Shown one piece after another: positions 36,435 to 45,399 of a DNA stretch of 64,000 nucleotides. The stretch covers positions 1 to 64,000 of the forward strand of contig JADZEK010000054.1 in the NCBI GenBank assembly GCA_020850595.1, written 5' to 3'. The notes under the pieces are model-generated. The model saw only the letters and a list, made by a program, of their open reading frames with translations, ran no database searches and was not told the origin of the DNA. This stretch comes from Anaerolineales bacterium. Lineage in GTDB: Bacteria; Chloroflexota; Anaerolineae; Anaerolineales; UBA6663. Positions within the stretch are counted from its first letter, which is position 1. Each line of letters begins with the position of its first letter. The position numbers and the translations under genes are program-made.

Positions 36435-37376
36435 ATGGAACCCACCGAAGCTGACCGCTTAACCGCTTTTGAGGCGCGCCTGGCCCGCGGCGAGAAGATC
36501 GAGCCGGGTGATTGGATGCCGGAGGCCTATCGCCGGCAACTGATCCGCATGATCTCGCAGCACGCTCACAGCGAGGTGATCGGCATGTTGCCGGAGGGCG
36601 CGTGGATCACCCGCGCGCCTAATCTGCGCCAAAAACTGGTACTGCTGGCGAAGGTGCAGGACGAGGCCGGGCACGGGCAATATCTCTACCACGCGGCCGA
36701 AACGCTTGGCACGACGCGCGAGGCCATGATCGCGGCCCTGCTGTCGGGCCAGGCCAAGTATGCTTCCGTCTTCAACTATCCTTCGCTGTCGTGGGCCGAC
36801 ATAGGCATGATCGGTTGGCTGGTGGATGGCGCGGCCATCTTGAACCAGACCATGCTGGCGCGGTGCAGCTATGGCCCGTACTCACGGGCGATGGTGCGCA
36901 TCTGCATGGAAGAAGGTTTCCACAAGAAACAAGGGCAGGAAATGATCATCCGCTACGCCCGCGGCACGCCGCGGCAGCGCACCCTGGCGCAGGACGCGCT
37001 CAACCGCTGGTGGTGGCCCGCGCTGATGATGTTCGGCCCGCACGACAGCGCCTCGACCAACAGCGCCGACCTCCTGCGCTGGAAGATCAAGACCCGCACC
37101 AATGACGAACTGCGCCAGGAGTTTGTGAACGAACTGGCGCCCGACCTGCAGGCCCTCGGCCTGGCCGTTCCTGACCCCGCCCTGCAGTTCGATGCCACTG
37201 CGGGCAACTGGATCAGCGGCGAGCTTGATTGGGACGAGTTCTGGCGCGTGGTGAAGGGCGGAGGACCATGCAACGCCGAGCGCCTGGCGGCGCGCCAGAA
37301 GGCCCATGACGACGGCCAGTGGGTGCGCGAGGCGCTGGCGGCCTACACGGCGCGGTCGGCGGCAGAGGCGGCCTGA
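36435..37376 (+). CDS. paaA: Phenylacetyl-CoA epoxidase catalytic subunit PaaA
   Basis: PaaA carries the di-iron site that epoxidises the aromatic ring of phenylacetyl-CoA. The 313-residue protein has the family hallmarks: [39 protein letters not shown] (iron ligands E and E-x-x-H), then [16 protein letters not shown] for the second ligand set, and [13 protein letters not shown]. Length and motifs are complete. It heads the paaABCD operon, with paaB one base downstream. The reductase gene paaE is not in the window. Confidence 0.95.
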   Translation: MEPTEADRLTAFEARLARGEKIEPGDWMPEAYRRQLIRMISQHAHSEVIGMLPEGAWITRAPNLRQKLVLLAKVQDEAGHGQYLYHAAETLGTTREAMIAALLSGQAKYASVFNYPSLSWADIGMIGWLVDGAAILNQTMLARCSYGPYSRAMVRICMEEGFHKKQGQEMIIRYARGTPRQRTLAQDALNRWWWPALMMFGPHDSASTNSADLLRWKIKTRTNDELRQEFVNELAPDLQALGLAVPDPALQFDATAGNWISGELDWDEFWRVVKGGGPCNAERLAARQKAHDDGQWVREALAAYTARSAAEAA

Positions 37377-37377
37377 G

Positions 37378-37932
37378 GTGGATACTCAGTGGCCGCGCTT
37401 CGAGGTCTTCACGCAGGCGCGAGCAGACCAACCTGCGCGCAGCGTCGGCGCGGTGCACGCCCCCGACCTGGAGTTGGCCCTGCTGAACGCCCGCGACGTT
37501 TTCGGCCGGCGGCCGGAGTGCGCTAGCGTATGGGTCGCGCCGGAAAGCGCCGTCTACCGCCGCACCAGCGAGAAACCGGCCAGCGCCGAGCCGAACGACC
37601 TGCCCGTCGGCCCATTGCAACGCTACCTGATCTTCCGCAAGCGCTCCCAGCGCCAATCGGAGTCGTTCGTGGTGCAAGTGGGCGGCCTGGAGGCCCGGTC
37701 GGGCGCAGAGGCCGTGCGGCTGGCGGCAGCGCAGTCGGGCGGCGAGACGGCCTGGGTCTGGTGGGCGGTGCCCGAGGCAGTTATCTTACGCACCACCCCT
37801 GAAGAGGCCGAGAGTCTGTTCGCCTCGGCGCTGGGCAAACCCTACCGGCAGCCGAGCTTCTACCACGTGCTGACCCAGATGCGGGCCGTGCGGACCGAGC
37901 CAGACGTCACCGACGGCGAGGCCGAGCCATGA
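37378..37932 (+). CDS. paaB: Phenylacetyl-CoA epoxidase subunit PaaB, two-domain form
   Basis: PaaB bridges PaaA-PaaC heterodimers. The start is GTG 37378, one base after the paaA stop. Residues 1-62 are a standard PaaB (WPRFEVFTQARAD, HAPDLELALLNARDVFGRRPE, SVWVAPESAV). Residues about 85-184 repeat the same layout in diverged form (YLIFRKRSQRQSESFVVQVGG, then AVRLAAAQSG and WVWWAVPEAV). Typical PaaB has about 95 residues and one domain, so this is a tandem duplication or fusion. Its end overlaps paaC by four bases. Confidence 0.88.
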   Translation: MDTQWPRFEVFTQARADQPARSVGAVHAPDLELALLNARDVFGRRPECASVWVAPESAVYRRTSEKPASAEPNDLPVGPLQRYLIFRKRSQRQSESFVVQVGGLEARSGAEAVRLAAAQSGGETAWVWWAVPEAVILRTTPEEAESLFASALGKPYRQPSFYHVLTQMRAVRTEPDVTDGEAEP

Positions 37933-38687
37933 CGCGCGCCCCGCATCCGGCACTGGCCGCGCAACTGCTGGCCCTAGCCGACGACGAGCTTATTCTGGGC
38001 CACCGCGACTCGGAGTGGTGCGGCCACGCGCCGATCCTCGAAGAAGACATCGCCTTCGCCAACCTGGCGCAGGACGAGTTGGGCCACGCCGCGCTGTGGT
38101 ATGAACTGGCCGAGCCGCTGCTGGGCCGGACGACCGATGCGCTGATCTTTTGGCGCGGGGCGACCGACTACCGCTGTGCGCAACTGGTAACGCTGCCGAA
38201 GGGCGATTGGGCGCACGCCATGCTGCGGCAGTTCTTGTTCGATGCGGCCGAGGCCGTGCGGCTGCCGCGCCTGGCCGCCAGCGCCTATGCGCCCCTGGCT
38301 GAGCGCGCGGCCAAGGTGCGCACCGAGGAGCTGTACCACCTGCGGCATACGCAAGCCTGGGTCAGGCGCCTCGGGTTGGGCACCGCCGAAAGTCACCGGC
38401 GTATGCAGATCGCGCTGAACACGCTGTGGCCGTATGCCCTGCAACTGTTCGTGCCGCTGCCCGATGAAGCCGCGCTGACGGCCGAAGGCATCGTGCCCGA
38501 CGCGGCCGAAGTGCGCGCGGCCTGGGAAGCGCTGGCCGGCGAGGCGCTGCGGGGGGCGGGGCTGGCGGCACCAGCAGGAACCGCGCCGGCCGGGCTTGAC
38601 CGGCAGACGCCGGGGCCGCACCTGCCCGCGCTGCTAGACGAGATGCAGTCAGTGGCGCGGCTGGAAGGGCCGGAGGTGGGCTGGTGA
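37929..38687 (+). CDS. paaC: Phenylacetyl-CoA epoxidase structural subunit PaaC
   Basis: PaaC is the ferritin-like partner of PaaA that lacks a full metal site. The 252-residue protein shows LADDELILGHRDSEWCGHAPI near the start, IAFANLAQDELGHAALWY, then RTEELYHLRHTQAWVRRLG, all conserved in PaaC. It overlaps paaB (4 bases) and paaD (4 bases), as in a translationally coupled operon. Confidence 0.93.
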   Translation: MTRAPHPALAAQLLALADDELILGHRDSEWCGHAPILEEDIAFANLAQDELGHAALWYELAEPLLGRTTDALIFWRGATDYRCAQLVTLPKGDWAHAMLRQFLFDAAEAVRLPRLAASAYAPLAERAAKVRTEELYHLRHTQAWVRRLGLGTAESHRRMQIALNTLWPYALQLFVPLPDEAALTAEGIVPDAAEVRAAWEALAGEALRGAGLAAPAGTAPAGLDRQTPGPHLPALLDEMQSVARLEGPEVGW

Positions 38688-39166
38688 GTGTTGACCCGGC
38701 GGCCGTTTGGGAAGCGCTGAACGAGGTTATGGACCCGGAACTGCCGGTCGTATCGGTAGTGGAACTGGGCATGGTGCGCGGCGTGACGGTAGACGGCGAC
38801 CGCGTGACGGTAGCGCTGACGCCGACCTTCGCGGGCTGTCCGGCGCAGGCTGTCATGCAGGCCGCGGTGGCCGAGCGAGTGCGCGCCCTGGGCCCGGCGG
38901 CAGTGACGGTGACGCTGCAACTGGACCCACCGTGGACAACCGACTGGATAGCGGACACCGCCCGTGAGAAACTGAGGCGGGTGGGCCTGGCGACGCCCCG
39001 ACCGCACGGCGGCCTGATCCAACTGGCGCTGGATGAGCCGGCGGTCTGCCCCTACTGTGGCTCGACCCAAACCGATCTGCGCAGCGCCTTTGGGCCGACC
39101 TTGTGCCGGGCCATTTATTACTGTCGCGCCTGCCGGCAGGGGTTCGAGCTATTCAAACCGCTCTAA
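38684..39166 (+). CDS. paaD: PaaD, DUF59/MIP18-type Fe-S assembly factor for the epoxidase
   Basis: The 160-residue protein starts at GTG 38684 inside the paaC stop. The N-terminal DUF59 domain reads VMDPELPVVSVVELGMVRGV and TPTFAGCPAQAVMQAAV, with the conserved cysteine. The C-terminus is a zinc ribbon (CPYCGS, then CRACRQGFE). PaaD is needed for epoxidase maturation, probably metal or cluster insertion. It ends the operon; no paaE, paaG, paaZ or paaK gene follows. The 56 bases after it are non-coding. Confidence 0.92.
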   Translation: MSVDPAAVWEALNEVMDPELPVVSVVELGMVRGVTVDGDRVTVALTPTFAGCPAQAVMQAAVAERVRALGPAAVTVTLQLDPPWTTDWIADTAREKLRRVGLATPRPHGGLIQLALDEPAVCPYCGSTQTDLRSAFGPTLCRAIYYCRACRQGFELFKPL

Positions 39167-39222
39167 CGCACGCGCCACCGGCCGGCAGCTTACGCGGCCG
39201 CGATGCCTTGGGGCCGCAACCC

Positions 39223-39666
39223 TCACGCCGGCCCAGGCAATCGCTTCACCAACGTCAGCAGGTTCTCCCCGCTAGGCAGGCGCTGGTAGCGCAAATCGTC
39301 GAGCATTTTGCGGCTGAGGAAGATGCCCAGGCCGCCGACGGGGCGCTGCTCAAGCGGAACATCGAGGTTGGGGTCGGGCCGGGTAGTCGGGTCGAAGGCG
39401 GGGGCCTGGTCGCGCAGGCTGATATGTAGCGCCCCCGCTTCGGCCCAACAGCGCACGGCAATCAGGCCCGGCGCGGCCGCGTAGCCGTGCAAGATGATGT
39501 TCGCCGACAACTCGTCCACGGCATGCACAACGTCTTCGACGGCCCGGTCGGCCAGCCCTCGCTGGGCGGCGGCAACCTGCACAAAGCGCCGAATGACGAC
39601 CAGGTAGCCGACATCGGCTGTAATGGTCAGCCGCGCCTCGCCGGCCCGGACGGACGGGTCAGGCAT
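39223..39666 (-). CDS. RsbW-like anti-sigma factor / HATPase_c_2 kinase
   Basis: The protein of about 147 residues is a GHKL ATPase of the anti-sigma type. The N-box is VHAVDELSANIILHGY and G-boxes are in LRDQAPAFDP and VGGLGIFLSRKMLDD. Such kinases phosphorylate an STAS-domain anti-anti-sigma factor and bind a sigma factor; neither partner gene is in the window. It sits divergently from the ATP-grasp gene and downstream of paaD on the opposite strand. ATG 39666 was preferred to ATG 39684. Confidence 0.85.
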   Translation of the reverse strand: MPDPSVRAGEARLTITADVGYLVVIRRFVQVAAAQRGLADRAVEDVVHAVDELSANIILHGYAAAPGLIAVRCWAEAGALHISLRDQAPAFDPTTRPDPNLDVPLEQRPVGGLGIFLSRKMLDDLRYQRLPSGENLLTLVKRLPGPA

Positions 39667-39793
39667 AGACCGCCATTTGCGCAAGCATGCGCCGCAGTTT
39701 AGCGCAGAACAGGGCCGCTTGCCAGGGCCGAGCCAGGTCGCCCGACCGCGGCTGGTACGCTTGTCCGGGTGGGCAAAATGTCAGGCAGTACGA

Positions 39794-39823
39794 TTGGGAG
39801 GCCATGGGGCGTCGTGCTACAAT
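39794..39823 (+). promoter_or_regulatory. Candidate sigma-70-type promoter of the ATP-grasp gene
   Basis: TTGGGA at 39794-39799 and TACAAT at 39818-39823 are 18 bases apart. The start codon is 63 bases downstream of the -10 box. TACAAT also occurs at 35657 and 60626 before other genes, so it may be a preferred -10 in this genome. Confidence 0.45.
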
Positions 39824-39885
39824 CCTGCCAATTCCCAGGGAAATAACCCGAGCCGTGCACCCACCCAGTGCGCTGAAGGAGACCA

Positions 39886-41442
39886 ATGAGCCACACGACT
39901 GAGTTGCCCACGCCCAATTTAGGCCTGTCGCCGGAGGAAGCCGCAGCCCAGTTCGCGAGGCTGCAAGAAAAGCTGGTGCCGCTGTGGAAGTCAATCCAGG
40001 CCATGAATCAGGACGAGCAGACGATTGTGATCGTGCCGTCCATGAACATTGACACCGAGTTCACCAACACCGAGCTGCAGGCCTACGAGGAGCGTTTCCT
40101 CTTCCTGCTCCTGTTGCTGCGCCAGCCGCGCGCCCGGATAATATACGTGACCTCGCAGCAGATCAACCCAGCCATCATTGACTACTACCTCGACCTGCTG
40201 CCGGGCGTCATCGCCAGCCACGCGCGTAAGCGCCTGTACACCATCGCGCCGCTCGACGCCTCGTCGCGGCCCTTGAGCCTCAAGCTGCTGGAGCGCCCGG
40301 CCCTGATCGCGCAGATCAAGGCCTTAATCCCCAACCCCGACCGGGCGCACCTGGTGCCCTACAACACCACGCAGCTCGAGCGCGATCTGGCGCTGGCGCT
40401 GGGCATCCCCATGTACGGAGCCGACCCCAAGTACTTCCCGCTGGGGACCAAGAGCGGCTGCCGGCGCATCTTTGCTGAGGTAGGCGTGCCGCACCCCCTG
40501 GGCATGGAGAACCTGCAAAGTATTGGCAAAGTGAAAGCGGCCATTGAGCGCATGCGGCGGCAGAAGCCGGCGATCAGGCAGGTGCTCATCAAGCTCAACG
40601 AGGGCGTTTCCGGCGAGGGCAACGCGCTGGTGAATCTGGAAGGCTTGCCAGAGGCGGGCAGCACGGCGGAGAGCGCGGCGCTGGCAGAGCGCCTGCGCGC
40701 CATGCAGTTCGAGTTGGCCGGGCAGGACTACGAGAACTACGCGCGCAAACTAGTCGAGCGCGGCGGCGTGGTCGAAGAGCGCATCATGGGCACCGACTTC
40801 CGCAGCCCGAGCGTGCAGCTGCGCGCGACACCTTTGGGCAAAGTGGAGATCCTCTCGACCCACGACCAGGTGTTGGGCGGCCCGAGCGGCCAGAGCTACA
40901 TTGGCTGCCGCTTCCCAGCCAACACCGAGTATGCGCCGCTGATCACGCGCGAGGCGGCTAAGGTGGCCCAGCGGCTGGCCCAAGAAGGCGTGCTCGGCCG
41001 GTTTGCGCTCGACTTCGTGGTTGTGCGCAACGAAGCCGGCGAGTGGGAGGTTTACGCGATTGAGATCAACCTGCGCAAGGGCGGCACCACACACCCGTTC
41101 CTGACGCTGCAATTCCTTACCGACGGGCACTACGACCCTGAGACCGGCATCTTTACCACGCCGCAGGGCGAGCAGAAGTGCTTTGTCGCCAGCGACCACG
41201 AAGGGTCGGCGTCGTTCCGCGCCTTCACGCCGGATGATCTGTTCGACATCGTGGCGCGGCACAACCTGCATTTCGACATGGCGCGGCAAAAGGGCGTCGT
41301 GCTGCACATGCTGGCGGCTATCGGCACCCATGGCAGCCTCGGCCTGACCGCGGTGGGCAACACCCACGAGGAAGCCAGCGCCTTGTATCAGAAGGCCGTG
41401 CAGGTGCTGCACGCCGAGGCCGACGCGGCGCTCAAGCGCTAA
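39886..41442 (+). CDS. ATP-grasp ligase, PGM1-related
   Basis: The 518-residue protein has an N-terminal domain opening the central part with VPSMNIDTEF, typical of proteins annotated as PGM1-related peptide ligases (pheganomycin ligase type). An ATP-grasp domain follows, with LIKLNEGVSGEGNAL as the ATP-binding loop, VVEERIMGTDFRSPSVQ, and the magnesium site WEVYAIEINLRKGG. It probably joins a carboxylate to an amine with ATP. Neighbours give no pathway clue. AGGAG lies before ATG 39886. Confidence 0.75.
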   Translation: MSHTTELPTPNLGLSPEEAAAQFARLQEKLVPLWKSIQAMNQDEQTIVIVPSMNIDTEFTNTELQAYEERFLFLLLLLRQPRARIIYVTSQQINPAIIDYYLDLLPGVIASHARKRLYTIAPLDASSRPLSLKLLERPALIAQIKALIPNPDRAHLVPYNTTQLERDLALALGIPMYGADPKYFPLGTKSGCRRIFAEVGVPHPLGMENLQSIGKVKAAIERMRRQKPAIRQVLIKLNEGVSGEGNALVNLEGLPEAGSTAESAALAERLRAMQFELAGQDYENYARKLVERGGVVEERIMGTDFRSPSVQLRATPLGKVEILSTHDQVLGGPSGQSYIGCRFPANTEYAPLITREAAKVAQRLAQEGVLGRFALDFVVVRNEAGEWEVYAIEINLRKGGTTHPFLTLQFLTDGHYDPETGIFTTPQGEQKCFVASDHEGSASFRAFTPDDLFDIVARHNLHFDMARQKGVVLHMLAAIGTHGSLGLTAVGNTHEEASALYQKAVQVLHAEADAALKR

Positions 41443-41481
41443 GCCAGGCCAACGCGGCCCAGCCGGCGATAGGAGACGGGC

Positions 41482-41955
41482 ATGAAGTGGCTATTTGGCT
41501 CTATGTTCGGGATCGTCGGGCTGGTCTTTGTGTTGATCGGCTGCCCGTTCCTGGCAGTGGCGGGCGGGTTCTACTACTACGTACAGGCGCGGACGAGCAC
41601 CTAGCTCGAAGCGCCCGCAACCGTCACGGGCTTCAGCCAGAGCCAGTCAACGAACTCAGACGGCAGCACTTCCACCACGTACTGCCCCTACGTAGAGTTC
41701 ACCACAACCGATGGCGAAGCAATCGAAACCAGCGTCAACGACTGCTCCAGCCCGCCGGCCTTTGAGACCGGCGACGCCGTGACGGTGAAGTACAACCCGG
41801 CCGACCCGCGCGAGGTGCAGATTAAAGGCGGCGGCCTGGAGAAGTTCTCCACCATCTTCACCGGCACCTTCGGCGCCTTAGGCGGGCTGCTGCTCTGCGG
41901 CGGGCTGGTGCTTGGGCTGATCGGCGTGGTAGTGGTGATGCGGCGCGCCACCTGA
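41482..41955 (+). pseudogene. DUF3592-like membrane protein interrupted by an in-frame TAG
   Basis: From ATG 41482 the frame gives a transmembrane helix (LVFVLIGCPFLAVAGGFYYY) and then TAG at 41602-41604, codon 41. The same frame continues without further stops to TGA at 41953-41955. It encodes a typical DUF3592 body (TYCPYVEFTTTDGEAIET, then GDAVTVKYNPADP) and a second transmembrane helix near the end. With TAG read as sense it would be 157 residues. GGAG precedes the ATG. TAG serves as a normal stop elsewhere in the window, so this is a nonsense mutation or a base error rather than recoding. Confidence 0.85.
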
Positions 41956-41982
41956 GCCGCGCGCGGCCGCAGTGCAATCGTC

Positions 41983-42016
41983 AGCGGGGCCGTCACGTTC
42001 GCGTGACGGCCCCGCT
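41983..42016 (+). terminator. Strong bidirectional terminator with UUCG tetraloop
   Basis: A perfect 15-bp GC-rich stem (41983-41997 with 42002-42016) closes on the ultrastable TTCG loop and is followed by TCAGTTTG. It separates the DUF3592 pseudogene from the convergent MTHFR-C gene and should end both transcripts. Confidence 0.85.
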
Positions 42017-42041
42017 TCAGTTTGCTTCGGTTGGCCGGGAA

Positions 42042-42500
42042 CTACTTGACCCAGCCCGCGGGAGTTTGCTCGGCAACACCGGTGAAGTCGTTGATCCAGG
42101 CGGAGGTGCCCTGCAGGCGATGATTGACCGGCGGCTGAAGGTTAGTCAACTCGCCCGCATAGTGCTTCATCTCCAGCGAGCGCTCATACGCCTGGGTCCA
42201 CACACAGCGCATGGTCGGGATCACTTCGCAGTGGCCGTTGGCGCGCACGCCGCCGCACGGGCCGTTGCGCAGGTTCTTGGGGCAGGTCATGGGGCAGGTC
42301 ATTCCGGTACTGTGCAGAATGCACTGGCCGCACATGCGGCAATCGAAGATCGGCCCCTTGGTAAGCTCTTCACCGCGCACGAACACGGCCTCCAGCGCCC
42401 CGCCCGACTTGAGAAAACGACGCAAGGGCCGCAACAGGTTGTGAGTGGCATCATAGGCCGCCTCGAGCAGGCGCGGTTGGTTTTGCAGCCAACGGAACAT
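42042..42500 (-). CDS. Stand-alone methylenetetrahydrofolate reductase C-terminal-type zinc protein
   Basis: The 152-residue protein has a cysteine-rich centre: FDCRMCGQCILHSTGMTCPMTCPKN, then GPCGG and HCEV. This matches the MTHFR-C (virulence-type zinc finger) domain that is fused to, or encoded beside, MetF in many acetogens and Chloroflexota. No metF is present here, so its partner must be elsewhere. It probably binds zinc or an Fe-S cluster through about eight cysteines. GGGAG before ATG 42500 decides the start. Confidence 0.8.
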   Translation of the reverse strand: MFRWLQNQPRLLEAAYDATHNLLRPLRRFLKSGGALEAVFVRGEELTKGPIFDCRMCGQCILHSTGMTCPMTCPKNLRNGPCGGVRANGHCEVIPTMRCVWTQAYERSLEMKHYAGELTNLQPPVNHRLQGTSAWINDFTGVAEQTPAGWVK

Positions 42501-42638
42501 GCAGGCTCCCAGGTGAGGATTGAGTGGTGCGCGGCGCAAGCCCACGCTTGCGCCTGCAATAGGCCCATTGTATACCACCCCGCCCGCACCCTCCGGGAGT
42601 GTTGTCCTTCCAGTTTTGAACGAGGCCGCAGGAGGCGC

Positions 42639-43133
42639 TTATCTGGCCGGACGCTGTTCCCAGGCAGCGCGCAGGGCAGCCAACTGGGCCACGTGCTCAC
42701 GGTCGTGCTCGGCCACGGCCAGCACCTGGCGGCCAAGCGTGGTCGGCCCGCTGCGCGCGTGAACGGCGGGCCGGTCCCAGGCGACGGGCGGCAGCGGCGC
42801 CAGCAGGTCGAGGAGCGCTTGGCGGCCGGCGGCGAAGCGCACCAGGGCATCAGCCGCGCGGGCCGCGCCGTCGGGCGAAGCGTGTTCGGCGTCGAAATAG
42901 GGCACGGTGGGGTTGCGCTCGTTCAACATGCGCTTGAAGCGCTCCACGAAGAGCACGTCGGTGGCGACCAGGTGCGTGACCACCTGCGGAGCCGTCCAAT
43001 CTTCCGGCGCGGGCGACCAGTTGTGGGCCTCGGCCGGGAACGTGGCGAGCAGCTCGGCCACGCGGTTGGGCGCAGCGCGCAAAGTCTGAAGCAAGCCAAA
43101 CTGCTGTGGGGTGAGGACGGCGACGCGCGGCAT
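42639..43133 (-). CDS. DinB-family protein
   Basis: The 164-residue protein is a DinB/YfiT-like four-helix bundle. The metal-site histidines are in HNWSP, VVTHLVATD and EHDREHVAQL, and the helix spacing is that of the family. Members are putative metal-dependent S-transferases using bacillithiol or mycothiol; the reaction is unknown here. Its ATG is two bases after the end of the ornithine cyclodeaminase gene, so the two are one transcript. Confidence 0.8.
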   Translation of the reverse strand: MPRVAVLTPQQFGLLQTLRAAPNRVAELLATFPAEAHNWSPAPEDWTAPQVVTHLVATDVLFVERFKRMLNERNPTVPYFDAEHASPDGAARAADALVRFAAGRQALLDLLAPLPPVAWDRPAVHARSGPTTLGRQVLAVAEHDREHVAQLAALRAAWEQRPAR

Positions 43134-43135
43134 GG

Positions 43136-44110
43136 TCAGTCGGCGGAAAGGCGCTCGAACAGCGGCAGCGGCCGGCCCAGGCCGCGCTCCACCGCGCGGG
43201 CGTAGACCAGCGCGGCGGCGGCCACATCCCACACCGCCAGGCCGTGCGACTCAAAAACGGTGATGTCAGCCGGCGTGACGCGGCCAGGGGCGCGCCCGGC
43301 CAAGACTTCGGCCAGGTCCACCACCTGCTCCCAGGCCAAGGCGCCTTCGGCCACCGCGCCCACCAGGTCGCCGGACTCCAGCCGGGCCTGCTCGACCGAG
43401 TCGGCCGTGACACAGGCGGCGCGGCGGAAGGTCGCGGCATCCACCTCGCGACGGCGCAACTGGTTGGAGCCGGCCGCGTTGAGGTGCGCGCCAGGGCTGA
43501 GCCACGCGCCCTCGAAGACCGGCTGGGCGCTAGTAGTCATGGTCGTGACCACGTCCATGTCTTCCACCGCGGCCCGCGGATCGTCAACGGCAATCAGTTG
43601 GGCGCTGACACGCGGCTGCATGGCGGCCACGAAGGCGGCGCGGCGCTCGGCGCTGCGGCTGTAGACGTGGACCCGCTCGATCGGCCGCACGACGCACACC
43701 GCCAGCAGCTGCGTTTGCGCTTGCCCGCCGGTGCCAAAGAGGCCCAGCGCGCGAGCGTCGGGCCGAGCCAGGTAGCGAGTCGCCACGCCGCTCGCCGCGC
43801 CGGTGCGCATCCGGCCCAGCCAGTCGGCCTCGATGAGCGCCAGCAGGCGGCCCGTGTCGGCCGCGTAGAGCGGGGTCAGGAAATCCACCGGCCCGCTAAA
43901 GGTAGCGTAGGCTTTAAGACCCAGGGCGTTCACCTCAGGCACCACCGCGGCCATCAGGTGCAGCCGCCCGCCCGGCACGCTTACGCGGCGGCGCGCCAGG
44001 TTGCGGCCCGGCTCGGCCGCGAAGCTGCGGAAGGCCGTCTCAACCGCCTCCAGCGCCAGGTCCATGGTCAAGACGGCGCGCACCTCGGCTTCGGTGATCA
44101 GTGTGACCAT
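43136..44110 (-). CDS. Ornithine cyclodeaminase / mu-crystallin family NAD(P)-dependent enzyme
   Basis: The 324-residue protein fits the OCD/mu-crystallin family: a substrate-binding N-terminus with LHLMAAVVPEVNALGLKAY and FLTPLYAADTGRLLALIEAD, then a Rossmann domain with the loop LGLFGTGGQAQTQLLA, DVVTTMTTS and WLSPGAHLNAAGSN. Members include ornithine cyclodeaminase, alanine dehydrogenase and ketimine reductase, which cannot be told apart by reading. It lies between the MFS exporter and DinB genes in one minus-strand run. Confidence 0.85.
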   Translation of the reverse strand: MVTLITEAEVRAVLTMDLALEAVETAFRSFAAEPGRNLARRRVSVPGGRLHLMAAVVPEVNALGLKAYATFSGPVDFLTPLYAADTGRLLALIEADWLGRMRTGAASGVATRYLARPDARALGLFGTGGQAQTQLLAVCVVRPIERVHVYSRSAERRAAFVAAMQPRVSAQLIAVDDPRAAVEDMDVVTTMTTSAQPVFEGAWLSPGAHLNAAGSNQLRRREVDAATFRRAACVTADSVEQARLESGDLVGAVAEGALAWEQVVDLAEVLAGRAPGRVTPADITVFESHGLAVWDVAAAALVYARAVERGLGRPLPLFERLSAD

Positions 44111-44117
44111 CTGACGC

Positions 44118-45320
44118 TCAGGCTTCGGCGGCGGCGGGCTGGGGCGCGGCGCGCGACTCGCGCGGCAGCCGCCAGATGAGGGCGGCGGCCAGGATGGGCA
44201 GCAAGCCCAGGCCAATGAGCGCGGGCTGCAGGCCGTAGGTGTCGGCCAGGCGGCCAAGCAGCGGCGCCACCGCGCCACCGGCGCTGACCGACAGGCCGAT
44301 GGTGACGCCCGAGGCGACGCCGACGTGGTTGGGCAGATAGTTCTGACCCATGACAACCAATGTGCTGCCAGGGGCGGCCACCACCAGGCCAAGCACCACC
44401 AACAGCGCCACAGCGGGCAGCAGTTGGCCCATGGCGAGGAACAGCAGCACGAACGGGCAGACCAGCAGGTTAGACCACAACATTAGCGCCCGCATGCCGT
44501 AGCGATCAGCCAGGCGGCCGCCGGCCAGCACGCCCACCAGTCCAAGGCCCAGGTAAACGGAGAGCGCCACGCCGCCCTCGGCCGCCGAACGGCCAAGCAC
44601 GTTGACCCAATACAGCGGCAGAAAGATGTTGAAGCCAAAGAAGAAGATCGAGCGAAACATCAGCGCGGCGGCCAGGATGGCAAACCGGCGCCAGTCGTCA
44701 GTCCGCAGCTCACCGCCCGCGGCGGGCGCGGCCGGGGCGTGGCTGTGGGCGTGAGCCTGGGCGAGCGCGCCCTTGGGCCAGCGTCGCTGCTGGGTGAGGA
44801 TGACGAGGGTGATGAACAGCGCCGGCGCCAGCAGCGCGATGGTGCCGCGCGTGCCAAACGCCTCCATCAGCGCGGTGGCGAGCAGCGGGCCAACAGCGAA
44901 GCCAGCGCTGCCGCCCATCGAGAACACGCTCATGCTAGTCGCCTTGAGGCGCCCCGAGGCGGCGTGCATGCCGCGCGCGGCCTCTGGGTGAAAGGCGGCC
45001 ACCCCCAGGCCGCTGATGATCAGGACCAGCAGCATCATGGGGTAGCTGGGCATGAGGCCCAGCAGGCTCATACCCAGGCCCGCGCCGAACACTCCGGCCG
45101 GAATAAGCCAGGCGGCGGGCACGCGGTCGGCCAGGCTGCCAAAAAGCGGCTGCACGACAGACGAGGCGATGGTGGCGGCGAAGGTGAGGCCCGCGGCCTG
45201 GGCGTAAGTAAAGTGATAGGAGGCGACAAAGAACGGCAACAGCGCCGGCAGCGCCCCCTGGTTGAGGTCTGTGAAAGCGTGTCCAGCGGCGAAGATGGCG
45301 ATGGCGCGACGTTGCTGCAT
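44118..45320 (-). CDS. MFS transporter, fosmidomycin-resistance (Fsr)-like
   Basis: The 400-residue protein has about 12 transmembrane helices. It opens with AGHAFTDLNQGALPALLPFF, the hallmark of Fsr-like exporters, and keeps the inter-helix MFS motif FGSLADR and its second-half equivalent GGRLADRYG. A histidine-rich HAHSHAPAAP loop joins the halves. The substrate is unknown. It ends seven bases before the cyclodeaminase start, so co-transcription is likely. Confidence 0.85.
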   Translation of the reverse strand: MQQRRAIAIFAAGHAFTDLNQGALPALLPFFVASYHFTYAQAAGLTFAATIASSVVQPLFGSLADRVPAAWLIPAGVFGAGLGMSLLGLMPSYPMMLLVLIISGLGVAAFHPEAARGMHAASGRLKATSMSVFSMGGSAGFAVGPLLATALMEAFGTRGTIALLAPALFITLVILTQQRRWPKGALAQAHAHSHAPAAPAAGGELRTDDWRRFAILAAALMFRSIFFFGFNIFLPLYWVNVLGRSAAEGGVALSVYLGLGLVGVLAGGRLADRYGMRALMLWSNLLVCPFVLLFLAMGQLLPAVALLVVLGLVVAAPGSTLVVMGQNYLPNHVGVASGVTIGLSVSAGGAVAPLLGRLADTYGLQPALIGLGLLPILAAALIWRLPRESRAAPQPAAAEA

Positions 45321-45399
45321 GGAACGGATCGTCCGATCTGAGGTGGCGCGGCGCAGACGCGCCGCAGGCTGATTTTACCTCGCTCGCGCCTGGGCAGCC

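Noticed and set aside
41602-41604. TAG as a sense codon
   Set aside because: TAG ends many other genes here (for example 572, 16577, 18118, 23099), so the code is standard.
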